From Desulfamplus sp964425195 (GTDB taxonomy: Bacteria; Desulfobacterota; Desulfobacteria; Desulfobacterales; Desulfobacteraceae), in assembly GCA_964425195.1 (NCBI GenBank), contig CAYRLG010000005.1, positions 62,001 to 126,000 of the forward strand: a stretch of DNA of 64,000 nt, written 5' to 3'. Positions within the stretch are counted from its first letter, which is position 1, and each line of letters opens with the position of its first letter. Made by a program: the position numbers and the translations under genes. The notes below the pieces were generated by a model. It was not told the DNA's origin. It did no database searches and saw nothing but the letters and a program-made list of their open reading frames with translations. Below, piece by piece: positions 45,719 to 55,133 of this stretch.

Positions 45719-47419
45719 ATGAAAATGAAAGGGGCAGAAATCCTTATCAAAATGATAAAAGATGAAGGTGTTGATACAATATTTGGTTATCCGGGTGGCG
45801 CTGTTATTGATATTTACGATGCCCTTGCCAATGAAAGGGAGCTTAGACATATTTTAGTTCGTCACGAACAGGGGGCAGTTCATGCAGCTGACGCTTATGC
45901 CAGAGCAAAGGGAAGTGTGGGAGTGGCATTGGTCACATCAGGACCAGGGGCGACAAACACCGTTACAGGTATTGCATCAGCATATATGGATTCAATTCCA
46001 ATTGTTGTATTTACAGGTCAGGTGCCGACTGCTCTCATTGGTAATGACGCATTCCAAGAAGTTGATATTGTTGGCATTACAAGACCATGTACAAAACATA
46101 ACTATCTTGTAAAAGATATAACTAAACTTGCACGGACAATAAAAGAGGCTTTTCATATAGCAAAGAGTGGAAGACCCGGACCCGTTCTTGTTGATCTGCC
46201 AAAAGATATTATGGCTTCAACCGTTGATTTTGAAGAGCCGGGAGAGATTGTTCTTAAATCCTACAAACCAACCTATAATCCAAATATGAAGCAGATAACA
46301 AAAGTTGTTGAACTGATAAAATCTGCAAAACGCCCTGTTATTTTTTCTGGTGGAGGCGTGGTACTTTCCAAGGCATCTGAAGAGATTACAAAACTTGCAC
46401 GAATGACAAACACACCGGTTACCTCTTCTCTTATGGGTCTTGGAACTTTTCCGGGAACTGATCCGTTGTGGCTTGGAATGCTTGGAATGCACGGAACATA
46501 TAGGGCAAATATGTCAATTAGCCACTGCGATCTTATGATTGCAGTTGGTGTAAGGTTTGATGATAGGGTTACAGGTAGAAAAGATAAATTTGCATCTGAG
46601 GCAAAGATTGTCCAAATAGATATTGATCCAACATCTATTCACAAAAATGTTGAGGCAACTTGTCCGATTGTAGGAGATTGTAAGAACACTTTAGAGATTC
46701 TCAACTCAATGCTCGAAAGTGAAAAACCTGCTGACATAGTTGGAAATCCTAAAGAGCGTCAAGCATGGTTAGAGCAAATTGCCCAATGGAGAGCTACATC
46801 TCCACAGCGATATGAGCAGACAAAAGAGGTAATAAAACCGCAGTATGTAATTGACAGACTCCATAAACTTACAGACAACAACACAATTATAACCACAGAG
46901 GTTGGACAAAATCAGATGTGGACAGCTCAATACTATCTATTTGATCGCCCCAACCACTTTATAACATCTGGAGGACTTGGAGTTATGGGGTTTGGACTGC
47001 CAGCAGCCATTGGGGCAAAAGCTGCCTGTCCTGAGAAGTTGGTTGTCTGTGTTGCAGGAGATGGAAGTATTCAGATGAACAGCCAAGAGCTTATGACAGC
47101 AATTGAGGCAAATTTGCCAGTTAAAATTGTTATACTTAATAACCGCTATTTAGGAATGGTCCGGCAGTGGCAAGAACTTTTTTATGATAAACGATACTCT
47201 TACACCAATATGGAGATGTCCCCCGATTTTGTAAAGTTAGCTCAAGCTTATGGAGCATTTGGAATGAGAACAGACAAGGCTGATGAGGTTGAAGATGTTT
47301 TAAAAAAAGGTCTTGCAACTGAAGGTACGGTAATAATGGAGTTTATTGTGGAGCGTGAAGAGTGTGTCTATCCTATGGTGCCGGCTGGCGGTGCAATTAC
47401 TGAGATGATTTTGGTTTAA
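45719..47419 (+). CDS. ilvB: Acetolactate synthase large subunit
   Basis: A 566-residue TPP enzyme condensing pyruvate with pyruvate or 2-ketobutyrate. The catalytic Glu is in RHEQGAVHAADAYARAKG, FGYPGGAVIDIYDAL leads the protein, and the TPP motif GDGSIQMNSQELMTA-(x)n-NNRYLGMVRQWQ is intact. GAGGAG lies 12 bases before ATG 45719; ATG 45725 is an alternative. It is 73 bases after ilvD in the same operon. Confidence 0.97.
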   Translation: MKMKGAEILIKMIKDEGVDTIFGYPGGAVIDIYDALANERELRHILVRHEQGAVHAADAYARAKGSVGVALVTSGPGATNTVTGIASAYMDSIPIVVFTGQVPTALIGNDAFQEVDIVGITRPCTKHNYLVKDITKLARTIKEAFHIAKSGRPGPVLVDLPKDIMASTVDFEEPGEIVLKSYKPTYNPNMKQITKVVELIKSAKRPVIFSGGGVVLSKASEEITKLARMTNTPVTSSLMGLGTFPGTDPLWLGMLGMHGTYRANMSISHCDLMIAVGVRFDDRVTGRKDKFASEAKIVQIDIDPTSIHKNVEATCPIVGDCKNTLEILNSMLESEKPADIVGNPKERQAWLEQIAQWRATSPQRYEQTKEVIKPQYVIDRLHKLTDNNTIITTEVGQNQMWTAQYYLFDRPNHFITSGGLGVMGFGLPAAIGAKAACPEKLVVCVAGDGSIQMNSQELMTAIEANLPVKIVILNNRYLGMVRQWQELFYDKRYSYTNMEMSPDFVKLAQAYGAFGMRTDKADEVEDVLKKGLATEGTVIMEFIVEREECVYPMVPAGGAITEMILV

Positions 47420-47506
47420 GCTCATCATCTGATAAGGCAATTATGAATATATACGTTCTCCTTTTTAGGTTGGGTAACTGTAAATGATATTTAGTGAGGT
47501 AACATA

Positions 47507-48013
47507 ATGAGTAGTAGTCAAAAATATATACTGTCCATTTTAGTTGATAATGAACCAGGTGTTTTATCAAGAATTGCAGGGCTTTTCAGTGGTCGTGGAT
47601 ATAATATTGAGAGTTTAAGCGTTGCTCAAACTGCTGAAAATAGTACTCTGTCAAGAATCACTATGGTTACTATTGGTGATGAGCACATTATTGAGCAGAT
47701 CACAAAACAGCTTCATAAACTTATCAATGTAATCACAGTTAATGATCTGACAGAAAAGCAGTATGTGCATCGTGAACTTATGCTTATTAAAGTAAATGCT
47801 AAACCTGAGCAAAGGGCAGAGATTTTAAGAATAGTAGATATCTTCAGATGCAGAGTTGTAGATGTTGGACATGAACACTACATAATTGAAGTGTCTGGAG
47901 ATGAAGGAAAGCTTGAGGCGTTTATCGATCTTTTGCGTCCAATGGGAATAATTGAAACTGCAAGAACAGGATTGATTGCACTTACAAGAGAAAAGAGAGT
48001 TAAGACTAAATAG
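47507..48013 (+). CDS. ilvN: Acetolactate synthase small (regulatory) subunit
   Basis: A 168-residue regulatory subunit: an N-terminal ACT domain (LSILVDNEPGVLSRIAGLFSGRGYNIESLSV) that binds valine for feedback control, and a C-terminal ALS_ss domain (RELMLIKVNAKPEQRAEILRIVDIFRCRVVDVG). Length and motifs match the IlvH/IlvN long form. It follows ilvB by 87 bases with GAGGTAAC ahead of the ATG. Confidence 0.96.
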   Translation: MSSSQKYILSILVDNEPGVLSRIAGLFSGRGYNIESLSVAQTAENSTLSRITMVTIGDEHIIEQITKQLHKLINVITVNDLTEKQYVHRELMLIKVNAKPEQRAEILRIVDIFRCRVVDVGHEHYIIEVSGDEGKLEAFIDLLRPMGIIETARTGLIALTREKRVKTK

Positions 48014-48057
48014 TTAATAAATTAAGATAATTAAATTAAATAGAAAGCAGAGTTCAA

Positions 48058-49704
48058 ATGAAAAAAGCAATATTGTACGACACAACATTAAGAGATGGTA
48101 TGCAAGGTGAAAATATCTGTTTTTCACCAGAGGATAAGGTGAAAGTTGCAAAGCGTCTTGATGATATGGGAGTTCATTATATAGAGGGTGGCTGGCCTGG
48201 ATCAAACCCAAATGCAATGCGTTTTTTTGAGTTGGCAAAAGAGGTTAAATTTAAAAATAGTGTTATCACAGCATTTGGCTCAACAAGACGCCCCAACATT
48301 AAACCTTATGAAGATAAAAATCTAAATACACTTGTTGCTTGTGGGGCACCAGTTGCTACAATTTTTGGGAAATCGTGGGACCTTCATGTTGAGATAATGG
48401 ACAACTCCTTAGAAGAGAATCTTGCGATGATAGAAGATAGTGTAGAGTGGCTTATATCTCAAGGGCTTACTGTTTTTTATGATGCTGAACATTACTATGA
48501 TGGATATATTAACAACAGCTCTTATGCTATTGAGACACTAAAAGCTGCTATAAGAGGTGGATGTAAAACCCTTGTATTGTGTGATACTAACGGTGGAACG
48601 CTTCCGCATGATATTGAACAGATTACTAAAGAGACTATAAGTCAGATATATTCTGATTCTGAGATTAGCAATCTTATACATCACAACAATAATGCTCAAA
48701 CAAAAGATGATTTAACAGATGCTATTGTTTTTGGCATACACGCCCATAACGATTGCGGTATGGCAGTTGCCAACACTATTGAGGCAGTTCGCTGCGGAGT
48801 TTGCTTGGTTCAAGGAACAATCAATGGTTATGGAGAAAGGTGTGGTAATGCTGATCTCACATCAATTATCCCTATTCTTAAAGTTAAGATGGATAATGAC
48901 TGTATCTCTTTTGAAAATCTTAGAAAATTAAAGAAACTATCTCGTTTTGTAAGTGAGACTGCCAACATGACCCCACTTAATAATAGACCATTTGTGGGTC
49001 ATAGTGCTTTTGCACATAAAGGAGGGATACATGTAAGTGCTGTTATGAAAGCATCTCAAGCCTATGAACATATTAACCCTGAACTTGTTGGAAGCAAAAG
49101 AAGAGTGCTTGTATCTGAACAGTCTGGCATGAGCAATATAGCTTATAAGGCTAAAGAGCTTGGTGTTGATTTAGGAGATAATGGTAAATACAGTAAAAGT
49201 ATTGTTACTACAATTAAAGACCTTGAAGATGATGGATATCAGTTTGATGTGGCAGAAGGGTCTCTTAAAATTATAATGGAGAAGCTGACAGGTCAGTATC
49301 AGCCCCATTTTGAACTTGAATCATTTAGAGTTACTGTTGAAAAAGATAAAGAGAGACCCTGTTATGCCCATGCCATGATTAAAATAAAAGTTGGTGATAC
49401 TATTGAGATTACAGCAGCAGAAGGAGATGGTCCTGTAAGTGCTCTTGATAACGCTTTGAGAAAGGCTCTAACAAATATCTTTCCTGATCTTGATGAGATG
49501 CACCTTATTGACTTTAAAGTTCGTGTGATTGAAGGAAGTGCAGGAACTGACGCTAAGGTACGTGTTATTATCTCATCTCGCGATGAAAACAACATTTTTA
49601 ATACAATAGGTGTTTCCGAAGATATTATTGAGGCAAGTTGGCAGGCTCTATCTGACAGCTTTCAGTATAAACTTGCCATGAAAAAAGAGCACGAGGTAGC
49701 GTAA
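48058..49704 (+). CDS. cimA: Citramalate synthase
   Basis: A 548-residue HMGL-fold enzyme. LYDTTLRDGMQGENICFS, GVHYIEGGWPGSNPN, LVLCDTNGGTLPHDI and FGIHAHNDCGMAVANT match the CimA type rather than LeuA (which has RDGEQSPG). It condenses pyruvate with acetyl-CoA to (R)-citramalate, giving a threonine-free route to 2-ketobutyrate for isoleucine. The C-terminal LeuA-dimer domain (ESFRVTVEKDKER to IIEASWQALSDSFQYKL) binds isoleucine for feedback. It lies between ilvN and leuA in the operon. Confidence 0.95.
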   Translation: MKKAILYDTTLRDGMQGENICFSPEDKVKVAKRLDDMGVHYIEGGWPGSNPNAMRFFELAKEVKFKNSVITAFGSTRRPNIKPYEDKNLNTLVACGAPVATIFGKSWDLHVEIMDNSLEENLAMIEDSVEWLISQGLTVFYDAEHYYDGYINNSSYAIETLKAAIRGGCKTLVLCDTNGGTLPHDIEQITKETISQIYSDSEISNLIHHNNNAQTKDDLTDAIVFGIHAHNDCGMAVANTIEAVRCGVCLVQGTINGYGERCGNADLTSIIPILKVKMDNDCISFENLRKLKKLSRFVSETANMTPLNNRPFVGHSAFAHKGGIHVSAVMKASQAYEHINPELVGSKRRVLVSEQSGMSNIAYKAKELGVDLGDNGKYSKSIVTTIKDLEDDGYQFDVAEGSLKIIMEKLTGQYQPHFELESFRVTVEKDKERPCYAHAMIKIKVGDTIEITAAEGDGPVSALDNALRKALTNIFPDLDEMHLIDFKVRVIEGSAGTDAKVRVIISSRDENNIFNTIGVSEDIIEASWQALSDSFQYKLAMKKEHEVA

Positions 49705-49818
49705 ACACTACACTAAAGGTATTTGGTGAGCGAGTTATTTAATATTACCATAATGTAAGGATATGTTTTTATATTACAACAAGTTAAGATATTTTATTAG
49801 AACTTTTAAGAGGAAAAA

Positions 49819-51366
49819 ATGGATTCAGAAAAAGATAAAATTATAATTTTTGATACAACATTAAGAGATGGTGAGCAGTCTCCCGGGGCAAGTATGAATG
49901 AAGCTGAAAAGTTGAGAATAGCGACCCAGCTTGAAAAACTTGGAGTAAATGTTATGGAGGCAGGATTTCCAGCAGCATCAGAGGGAGATTTTAAGGCTGT
50001 TCAGTTGGTTGCAAAAAATATTAAACATGCAACGGTTGCCGCACTTGCAAGAGCATCTGAAGCTGATATCTCAAGAGCATGGGAAGCTATAAAACTTGCG
50101 GTACATCCAAGGATTCATACGTTTATAGCTACGTCTGATATTCATCTTAAATATAAATTAAAGATGTCGCACCAAGAGGTTCTCAATAGTGCAATAAAGG
50201 CTGTACGATACGCAGCATCTCTTACAGATGATATTGAATTTTCAGCAGAAGATGGCTCTCGAAGTGACCCAGATTTTCTCTGCAAAGTGTTTGAGGCAGC
50301 TATTGACGCTGGAGCAAAGACTGTAAATCTTCCTGATACTGTTGGTTATGCTGTTCCAGAGGAGTTCTCAGAGCTTGTAAAGTATGTTATGAAAAATACC
50401 CCAAACATTCATAAGGCTATATTAAGTGTCCATTGTCATAACGATTTAGGACTTGCAACTGCAAACACACTTGCTGCGATCAAAGCTGGTGCAAGACAGG
50501 CTGAGGTTACAATAAATGGTATTGGAGAGAGAGCAGGCAACACATCTCTTGAAGAGGTTGTTATGTCTTTGAACACAAGACCCAACTTTTTTTCACACAC
50601 AACATCAATCGACACTACAAGAATCTACCCAACAAGTCGTTTAGTTAGCATGATTACAGGTATTTTAGTCCAGCCCAACCGCCCGATTGTGGGTGCTAAT
50701 GCCTTTGCTCATGAGGCTGGAATCCATCAAGACGGGGTACTTAAAAACCCGATGACCTATGAAATTATGAAGCCCGAAACAGTTGGTTTAAGCAAAAACA
50801 ACATGGTTCTTGGCAAACATTCTGGAAGACATGCCCTCTATTCCCATATCTCAGGAATGGGCTATAATTTATCCGATGAAGAGCTAAATTTGGTTTTTGA
50901 GAAATTTAAACATTTAGCAGACCGTAAAAAGAGTATTTTAGACGAAGATGTTGAGGCTCTTATCAATGAAGGAGTTTTAAGAAGTGCTGATGTTTTCCGT
51001 TTAGAATATCTCAATGTTACCAGTGGAACATCAGTCTTTCCAAGTGCCACTGTTCATCTAAAGATCAATAATAGATTGGTCAAAGGTGCAGTAGAGGGTA
51101 ATGGTCCAATTGACGCTGTGTATAAGGTAATCTCAGATTTAACCTGTACAAAATCACAACTTCTCAGATTCTCTATAAGTGCTTTGACAGAGGGTACAGA
51201 TGCACAGGGCGAGGTAACAGTGCGTCTTAGCGAAGATGGCATTGTTGCACTTGGAAAAGGTGCTGATCCTGATATCATAACTGCAAGTGCCTTAGCTTAT
51301 ATAAATGGCTTGAACAGGCTTGAATACCTTAAAGAAAATCCTGTAGTGAGACCAGAAACACTTTAA
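49819..51366 (+). CDS. leuA: 2-isopropylmalate synthase
   Basis: A 515-residue enzyme for the first step of leucine synthesis (2-ketoisovalerate plus acetyl-CoA). Motifs: IFDTTLRDGEQSPGASMNEAEK, VMEAGFPAASEGD, LSVHCHNDLGLATANTLAAIKAGARQ with the metal histidines, and GANAFAHEAGIHQDGVLKNPMTYEIM. The C-terminal regulatory domain (AVEGNGPIDAVYK) is present. leuCDB do not follow, so leucine genes are split. AAGAGGAAAAA precedes the start. Confidence 0.97.
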   Translation: MDSEKDKIIIFDTTLRDGEQSPGASMNEAEKLRIATQLEKLGVNVMEAGFPAASEGDFKAVQLVAKNIKHATVAALARASEADISRAWEAIKLAVHPRIHTFIATSDIHLKYKLKMSHQEVLNSAIKAVRYAASLTDDIEFSAEDGSRSDPDFLCKVFEAAIDAGAKTVNLPDTVGYAVPEEFSELVKYVMKNTPNIHKAILSVHCHNDLGLATANTLAAIKAGARQAEVTINGIGERAGNTSLEEVVMSLNTRPNFFSHTTSIDTTRIYPTSRLVSMITGILVQPNRPIVGANAFAHEAGIHQDGVLKNPMTYEIMKPETVGLSKNNMVLGKHSGRHALYSHISGMGYNLSDEELNLVFEKFKHLADRKKSILDEDVEALINEGVLRSADVFRLEYLNVTSGTSVFPSATVHLKINNRLVKGAVEGNGPIDAVYKVISDLTCTKSQLLRFSISALTEGTDAQGEVTVRLSEDGIVALGKGADPDIITASALAYINGLNRLEYLKENPVVRPETL

Positions 51367-51441
51367 AAAATACAATGAGTATAGCCTTTTTGTATTTTAT
51401 AGGGTAAATATGTAATCTATTTTCCCTATATTGATCCTTAT

Positions 51442-51473
51442 TGTAGGGGCGTAGCATTGCTACTGCCCCTACA
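51442..51473. repeat. REP-like hairpin / terminator after leuA
   Basis: TGTAGGGGC (51442-51450) pairs with GCCCCTACA (51465-51473), and inside it GTAGC (51451-51455) pairs with GCTAC (51459-51463), leaving a 3-base loop and one unpaired T. GC-rich for this genome. The TGTAGGGGC core is a form seen in dispersed palindromes of many bacteria; here it could also stop the ilv operon, as AGTTTTT follows. Confidence 0.6.
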
Positions 51474-51532
51474 TAAGTTTTTGGAAAAGAGTGTGTTTAA
51501 CTTACAATTTATCGTGAGGTCTAAATCATAAA

Positions 51533-52480
51533 ATGGATATATTAAATAAACTTAAAAAAGGTCTTAGTAAGACAAGAGATATTCTCCTAACTGATGTTAA
51601 TGAGCTTTTCTCAAGAGATAGAAAAATAGATTCAGAACTTCTTGAAGAGCTTGAGGAGATTCTTGTGATGTCTGATATTGGCATAGATATTACTATGGAG
51701 GTTATGGAGAGGGTTAAGAAAAAGTCAGCTACTCTCCATTGTGCTGACGACTTAAGAGTACTTTTTAAAGATGAGTTAAAAGCTATGTTTCCAGATTCTT
51801 CTGCAAAAGGGGAGTCTGAAGTAATCTCTTTAGATAATAGTTCGGAAGTACCAACGCCCAAATTTGTAAAACCATATATAATTATGGTTGTTGGGGTTAA
51901 TGGTACAGGTAAGACTACCACTCTTGGCAAACTTGCACTTAAATTTTCATCAGAAGGGAAAAGTGTTTTGATTGCTGCTGCAGATACATTCAGAGCAGCA
52001 GCAATTGAGCAAGTTGAGATATGGGCAAAACGTGCAGGCGTAGGAATTGTAAAGCATAAAGCTGGTGCTGATCCTGCGGCAGTTGCATTTGATGGTGTTG
52101 AGGCTGCAATTGCAAGAGGAGTTGATATTCTTTTGATTGATACTGCTGGCAGACTCCATACCCAAAAAAATTTGATGGAAGAGCTAAAAAAGATCAAAAG
52201 ATCTGTTTCAAAGAGATTGCCAGGTGCTCCTCATGAAGTACTTATGGTTTTAGATGCCACTACTGGTCAAAATGCACTGTCTCAGGCAAAACTTTTCAAC
52301 GAAGCTGTAGATATAACCTCTCTTGCTATGACCAAACTTGATGGCACTGCTAAAGGAGGAATTGTAATTGCAGTTGCAAGAAATATGAATATTCCGCTAA
52401 AATATATAGGTGTTGGAGAGGGGATTGATGATCTTCAAGATTTTGATCCAGAGCTTTTTGTTAATGCCCTTCTTGACTGA
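51533..52480 (+). CDS. ftsY: Signal recognition particle receptor FtsY
   Basis: A 315-residue SRP GTPase: an N-terminal helical N domain (LKKGLSKTRDILLTDVNELF, LEELEEILVMSDIG), G domain with GVNGTGKTTTLGKLA, DTFRAAAIEQVE, LIDTAGRLHTQKNLMEEL and TKLDGTAKGG. The long acidic A domain of E. coli FtsY is absent, so it attaches to the membrane by the amphipathic N helix alone. GAGG about 13 bases ahead of the start. No ffh is in the window. Confidence 0.97.
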   Translation: MDILNKLKKGLSKTRDILLTDVNELFSRDRKIDSELLEELEEILVMSDIGIDITMEVMERVKKKSATLHCADDLRVLFKDELKAMFPDSSAKGESEVISLDNSSEVPTPKFVKPYIIMVVGVNGTGKTTTLGKLALKFSSEGKSVLIAAADTFRAAAIEQVEIWAKRAGVGIVKHKAGADPAAVAFDGVEAAIARGVDILLIDTAGRLHTQKNLMEELKKIKRSVSKRLPGAPHEVLMVLDATTGQNALSQAKLFNEAVDITSLAMTKLDGTAKGGIVIAVARNMNIPLKYIGVGEGIDDLQDFDPELFVNALLD

Positions 52481-52584
52481 ACTATTAGATAGCAAAGATT
52501 TGAAGACCTATAAGTATTTACATATAGAGCCTATTGAAATATCTAAAGCTCTGATAGCTATTAACAGTATGGAGGATTTCTCAG

Positions 52585-52986
52585 ATGGCAGTTGTTATTA
52601 AATATGTGGTTGTCAGAAATGGAGAGGAAAAAATGACCTTTGCCACCAAAAAAGAGGCAGATGCCCATGACAGAATGCTTGATATTGCTGATAATCTTTA
52701 TGATTTTTTAGGAGGTTACGATGACATTGCAAATCTTGATGATGCTCAAAGAGAAGCCATTTCACTATATTTTGCAAAAAATAGCGATCAGGTGATGAGT
52801 ATCTTAAAAGGGGTGCCGATAAAGATATCTTCTTCTGGTAAAACAAAAAAAGCTCCTGATATGGAGTCTGAATTAATAAGTAGTAATACTGTTTTAGATA
52901 ACGATACTGCTTTAGAACCTTCACATGATCAGAAGAGAAGAGGAGGAAAATCAAAGAGCAGTAAGGAGAGCAATGCCTCTATTTGA
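52585..52986 (+). CDS. yebG: YebG-like protein
   Basis: A 133-residue protein whose first 80 residues match the YebG family (VVIKYVVVRNGEEKMTFATKKEADAHDRML, then LDDAQREAISLYFAKN). In E. coli YebG is damage-inducible; the function is unknown. The last 50 residues are a low-complexity, lysine- and serine-rich tail with no counterpart. GGAGG precedes the ATG. I see no LexA-type box in the 100 bases before it. It overlaps the kinase gene by 14 bases. Confidence 0.83.
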   Translation: MAVVIKYVVVRNGEEKMTFATKKEADAHDRMLDIADNLYDFLGGYDDIANLDDAQREAISLYFAKNSDQVMSILKGVPIKISSSGKTKKAPDMESELISSNTVLDNDTALEPSHDQKRRGGKSKSSKESNASI

Positions 52987-55057
52987 TATATTTTCTTCTG
53001 AGATTAAAGTACTGTTTGCTATATTTTCTCTTCTTATATCCATTTTATTGATAGGTTTAGTGGCTATACACCACATTCTAAAACGTAGGTTTGATGAGCA
53101 GTTAGATTATCTCAAAGAGTCTTTTCAGCAAGAGCTTGTAGAGCAAAATGAACTTCTATTATTAGCTACAGAGGTCACTCAAGCAGGTATTTGGGATTAT
53201 CGTCCTATGGTTAAGATGAGCTATTTAAGCCAGTATTGGTACTCCATGCTTGGATATAATCAGCAAGATAAAGCTCTCTCTTTGTCGGAGCTAAAAGATT
53301 ATATACACCCTGATGATATGCCATATATAAATCAGATATTTAGGGAGTATATATTTAGTGGCGGAAAGGGACACGTGCAGACTGAGTTTCGCCTTCTCAA
53401 AGCAGATGGTACATGGTGTTGGGTGCTATCTAAGGGAAAAGCAGTGGAGTGGAATAAAGATGGAATTCCATCAAGAATTATCGGATTAGATGTTAGTATC
53501 CAGCCCCTAATAGAGGCTCATGAGAAAGTTATTAGAAGTGAAGCTCTGTTCCGATCTATTTTTGAAAACGCTCCATACCCTATTGTGCTTAATAACTTTG
53601 ATGATGGAAAATATATAGAGGCAAACAGAGCATTTTTAAAAAGCAGAGATATTAGCAAGGAAGAGCTTTTTAATTTAAAAGTTGAAGATTTTATCATTAT
53701 CTCTGCTGAAGAGAAAAAAAATATGCTCAAGACATTGTTAGAAACAGGCTTTGTGGAAGAGAGAGAAGCTACTTTTATAAAAAACGATGGGACACGAGGT
53801 TATGCTTCATACTCATCTGTACTTTTAGATATTTTGGGGCAGAAGCAGGTACTCTCTATTACAGTTGATATGACAGAGAAAAAACATGCGGAACAAGAGC
53901 GTGAAAAACTTCAGAGACAACTGCTTCAATCTCAGAAAATGGAGGCTATTGGAATACTTGCAGGCGGTGTTGCCCACGATTTTAACAACATGTTAGGAGC
54001 TATTATGGGTTATGCTGAGCTTACTGTATCTAAAATAGAGTCGTCAGACCCTTTAAGTAGAAATCTTAATAGAATTCTTGATGCTACTAAGAGATCGGCA
54101 AACCTCACCCGCCAACTATTGGCATTTGCCCGTAAACAGACCATTGCACCGGTTGTATTTAATCTAAACGAATCAATCGAAGCCTTACTAAAAATGGTAC
54201 GTAGGCTTATTGGTGAAAATATAGAGTTAATTTGGTTACCCAGCACTACTCCGTGTGTAGTGATGATGGACACATCTCAGCTTGACCAAATTATGGTTAA
54301 CTTATGTGTCAACTCTAAAGATGCTATAGGAAACAGCGTTGGTAGAATAACTATTGAAACTAAAAGTGTCTTTTTTGACGAGAGTTATTGTACCTCTCAT
54401 GTAGATGCAAAACCTGGTCAATATGTACTGCTTGCAGTTAGCGACAATGGTTGTGGTATAGATAAAGAGTCTTTAGAGCATATATTTGAACCATTTTTCA
54501 CAACTAAAGGCTTAGGCAAAGGAACTGGTATGGGATTAGCTACTGTTTATGGCATTGTAAAACAAAACAGTGGTATTATTCATGTATATAGCGAACCAAA
54601 TCAAGGCACTACAATTAAAATATATATACCATATCATAATGTTGAACAAATAGATGCAATAACAGAGATTTTTGATGATATCCCACAAGGGAGAGGGGAA
54701 ACTATACTCATTGTAGAGGATGATCCAACTCTTCTTGAGATGAGCATATTGATGTTAGAGCAATTAGGATACTCTGTTATACCGGCAGATACCCCCAATA
54801 GGGCAATAAGCATAGTTCAAGAAGAGAGTTCTAAAATTGATCTTTTTATTACCGATGTTATAATGCCCGAAATGAATGGGCGTGAGTTAGCTAATATACT
54901 CTCAGGTATTTGTCCAAGTATAAAGCAGCTTTTTATGTCTGGTTATACAGCCAACGTTATTGCTCACCAAGGGGTGTTGGAAAAAGGTGTAAATTTTTTG
55001 CATAAACCCTTTACATTAAAGGAGCTTGCTACAAAAATCCGCGAGGTGCTCTGCTAA
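52973..55057 (+). CDS. Membrane PAS hybrid histidine kinase with receiver domain
   Basis: A 694-residue sensor: one membrane helix (about 13-35), two PAS domains (about 60-190, 200-310; KADGTWCWVLSKGKAVEWN, SIFENAPYPIVLNN), a HisKA domain with the phosphorylated His in AGGVAHDFNNMLGAIMGYAEL, an ATPase (DNGCGIDKESLEHIFEPFFTTK, GTGMGLATVYGIVKQ), and a C-terminal receiver with Asp in DLFITDVIMPEMNG. ATG 52973 has AAGGAGAGCA right ahead and is chosen over ATG 52925, whose extra 16 residues overlap yebG and precede no domain. No response regulator gene is next to it. Confidence 0.9.
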   Translation: MPLFDIFSSEIKVLFAIFSLLISILLIGLVAIHHILKRRFDEQLDYLKESFQQELVEQNELLLLATEVTQAGIWDYRPMVKMSYLSQYWYSMLGYNQQDKALSLSELKDYIHPDDMPYINQIFREYIFSGGKGHVQTEFRLLKADGTWCWVLSKGKAVEWNKDGIPSRIIGLDVSIQPLIEAHEKVIRSEALFRSIFENAPYPIVLNNFDDGKYIEANRAFLKSRDISKEELFNLKVEDFIIISAEEKKNMLKTLLETGFVEEREATFIKNDGTRGYASYSSVLLDILGQKQVLSITVDMTEKKHAEQEREKLQRQLLQSQKMEAIGILAGGVAHDFNNMLGAIMGYAELTVSKIESSDPLSRNLNRILDATKRSANLTRQLLAFARKQTIAPVVFNLNESIEALLKMVRRLIGENIELIWLPSTTPCVVMMDTSQLDQIMVNLCVNSKDAIGNSVGRITIETKSVFFDESYCTSHVDAKPGQYVLLAVSDNGCGIDKESLEHIFEPFFTTKGLGKGTGMGLATVYGIVKQNSGIIHVYSEPNQGTTIKIYIPYHNVEQIDAITEIFDDIPQGRGETILIVEDDPTLLEMSILMLEQLGYSVIPADTPNRAISIVQEESSKIDLFITDVIMPEMNGRELANILSGICPSIKQLFMSGYTANVIAHQGVLEKGVNFLHKPFTLKELATKIREVLC

Positions 55058-55133
55058 GTTGAGCTTGCTAAGCAATATGGATAAAGTTTTAACTACTCAG
55101 ATAGTATATTTGAACGTTGTCAATCAAGGTTGT

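Noticed and set aside
51526..52197. 223-codon ORF opposite ftsY
   Set aside because: Shadow of ftsY: low-complexity serine and isoleucine composition and no ribosome site.
52540..52584. LexA-like box upstream of yebG
   Set aside because: CTG and CAG are separated by 11 bases rather than the required 10, and the centre does not fit the SOS consensus.
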